Position numbers and translations under genes: made by a program
The notes under the pieces: model-generated
The model's input: the letters and a program-made list of their open reading frames with translations, nothing else
Told to the model about the DNA's origin: nothing
Database searches by the model: none
Virus record (IMG/VR): IMGVR_UViG_3300010354_017031
Span: 1-30,899 of that record
DNA length: 30,899 nucleotides
From: a virus
Direction: 5' to 3' (one strand)
Part shown: positions 30,737 through 30,899 of the stretch, piece by piece
How the letters are laid out: the number at the start of each line of letters is the position of its first letter
Numbering within the stretch: position 1 is the first letter of the stretch

Positions 30737-30899
30737 GGATATTCACGCCCTCGCGGAGGAACGCGGGGGGTTCTTAACTGATGAGGAGGTGGCGGACATC
30801 CTGAACAAGGTGCATCAGGGCAAGGATTTTGAAAATACGGATATGCTCGTCGGGCGTAAGCTCGGGGATGAGGACTTAGCTGAGATTGATGAATTAGCG
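30657..30899 (+). CDS. Start of a gene running off the right edge
   Basis: ATG at 30657 with AGGAG 5 nt upstream; open for 81 codons to the window end. Begins MTIGEILAFLQRFPLEMPC, followed by an acidic helical segment (LTDEEVADILNKVHQG). The start overlaps the previous gene by 80 nt in another frame. TIGEILAFLQRFP-type starts occur in small phage proteins of unknown role. C-terminus not visible. Confidence 0.7.
   Translation, partial: MTIGEILAFLQRFPLEMPCAIKILVPEDIHALAEERGGFLTDEEVADILNKVHQGKDFENTDMLVGRKLGDEDLAEIDELA

Overview
The window is a segment of a tailed double-stranded DNA bacteriophage (or prophage) genome, near 50% GC by eye. The virion genes point to a long-tailed siphovirus of a Gram-negative host: a lambda gpA-type large terminase, portal, SppA/S49 prohead protease with a nested scaffold, HK97-fold capsid protein, one tail-tube protein, and a tape-measure protein of more than 2,800 residues. 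I saw no integrase, tRNA, rRNA, IS element or CRISPR array. The host cannot be named from the sequence.

Left two thirds (1-23058, minus strand, read right to left): a virion operon with tightly abutting or overlapping genes. In transcription order: candidate small terminase, unknown 211-aa protein, large terminase, three small genes, portal, soluble lytic transglycosylase, small helical protein, S49 protease/scaffold, decoration-like protein, major capsid protein, small unknown protein, connector, stopper-like and tail-terminator-like proteins, a 518-aa basic protein, tail tube, probable tail chaperone, and the tape measure, which leaves the window at base 1. Hairpin terminators lie after the capsid and tube genes. 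Three abundant virion genes (capsid, decoration, tube) share an unusual leader: the Shine-Dalgarno sits in the 6-nt loop of a small hairpin ending 2-3 nt before the start codon.

Centre (23059-25633): a divergent regulatory region rich in inverted repeats, one 268-aa coiled-coil gene on the plus strand, then about 1.1 kb without a convincing gene. That gap holds a 68-bp alternating purine-pyrimidine tract, overlapping long hairpins, a 17-bp direct repeat, and a roughly 500-nt stretch that folds into a chain of local hairpins and ends in two tandem terminators. An 18-22 bp palindrome (consensus TTTCSGACATGTCSGAAA) occurs four times in 1.8 kb here, including inside both terminators. The most likely undescribed element is this structured non-coding RNA or cis-acting locus.

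Right end (25634-30899, plus strand): small early-type genes. The first seven form an operon with ATGA-type overlaps. After an AT-rich 0.8-kb gap come a zinc-ribbon regulator-like gene and several small unknown genes; the last leaves the window. Three copies of a second palindrome (CCGTAAAWTTTACGG) lie just upstream of early start codons. A 23-codon ORF looks like the truncated start of a nearby paralogue.
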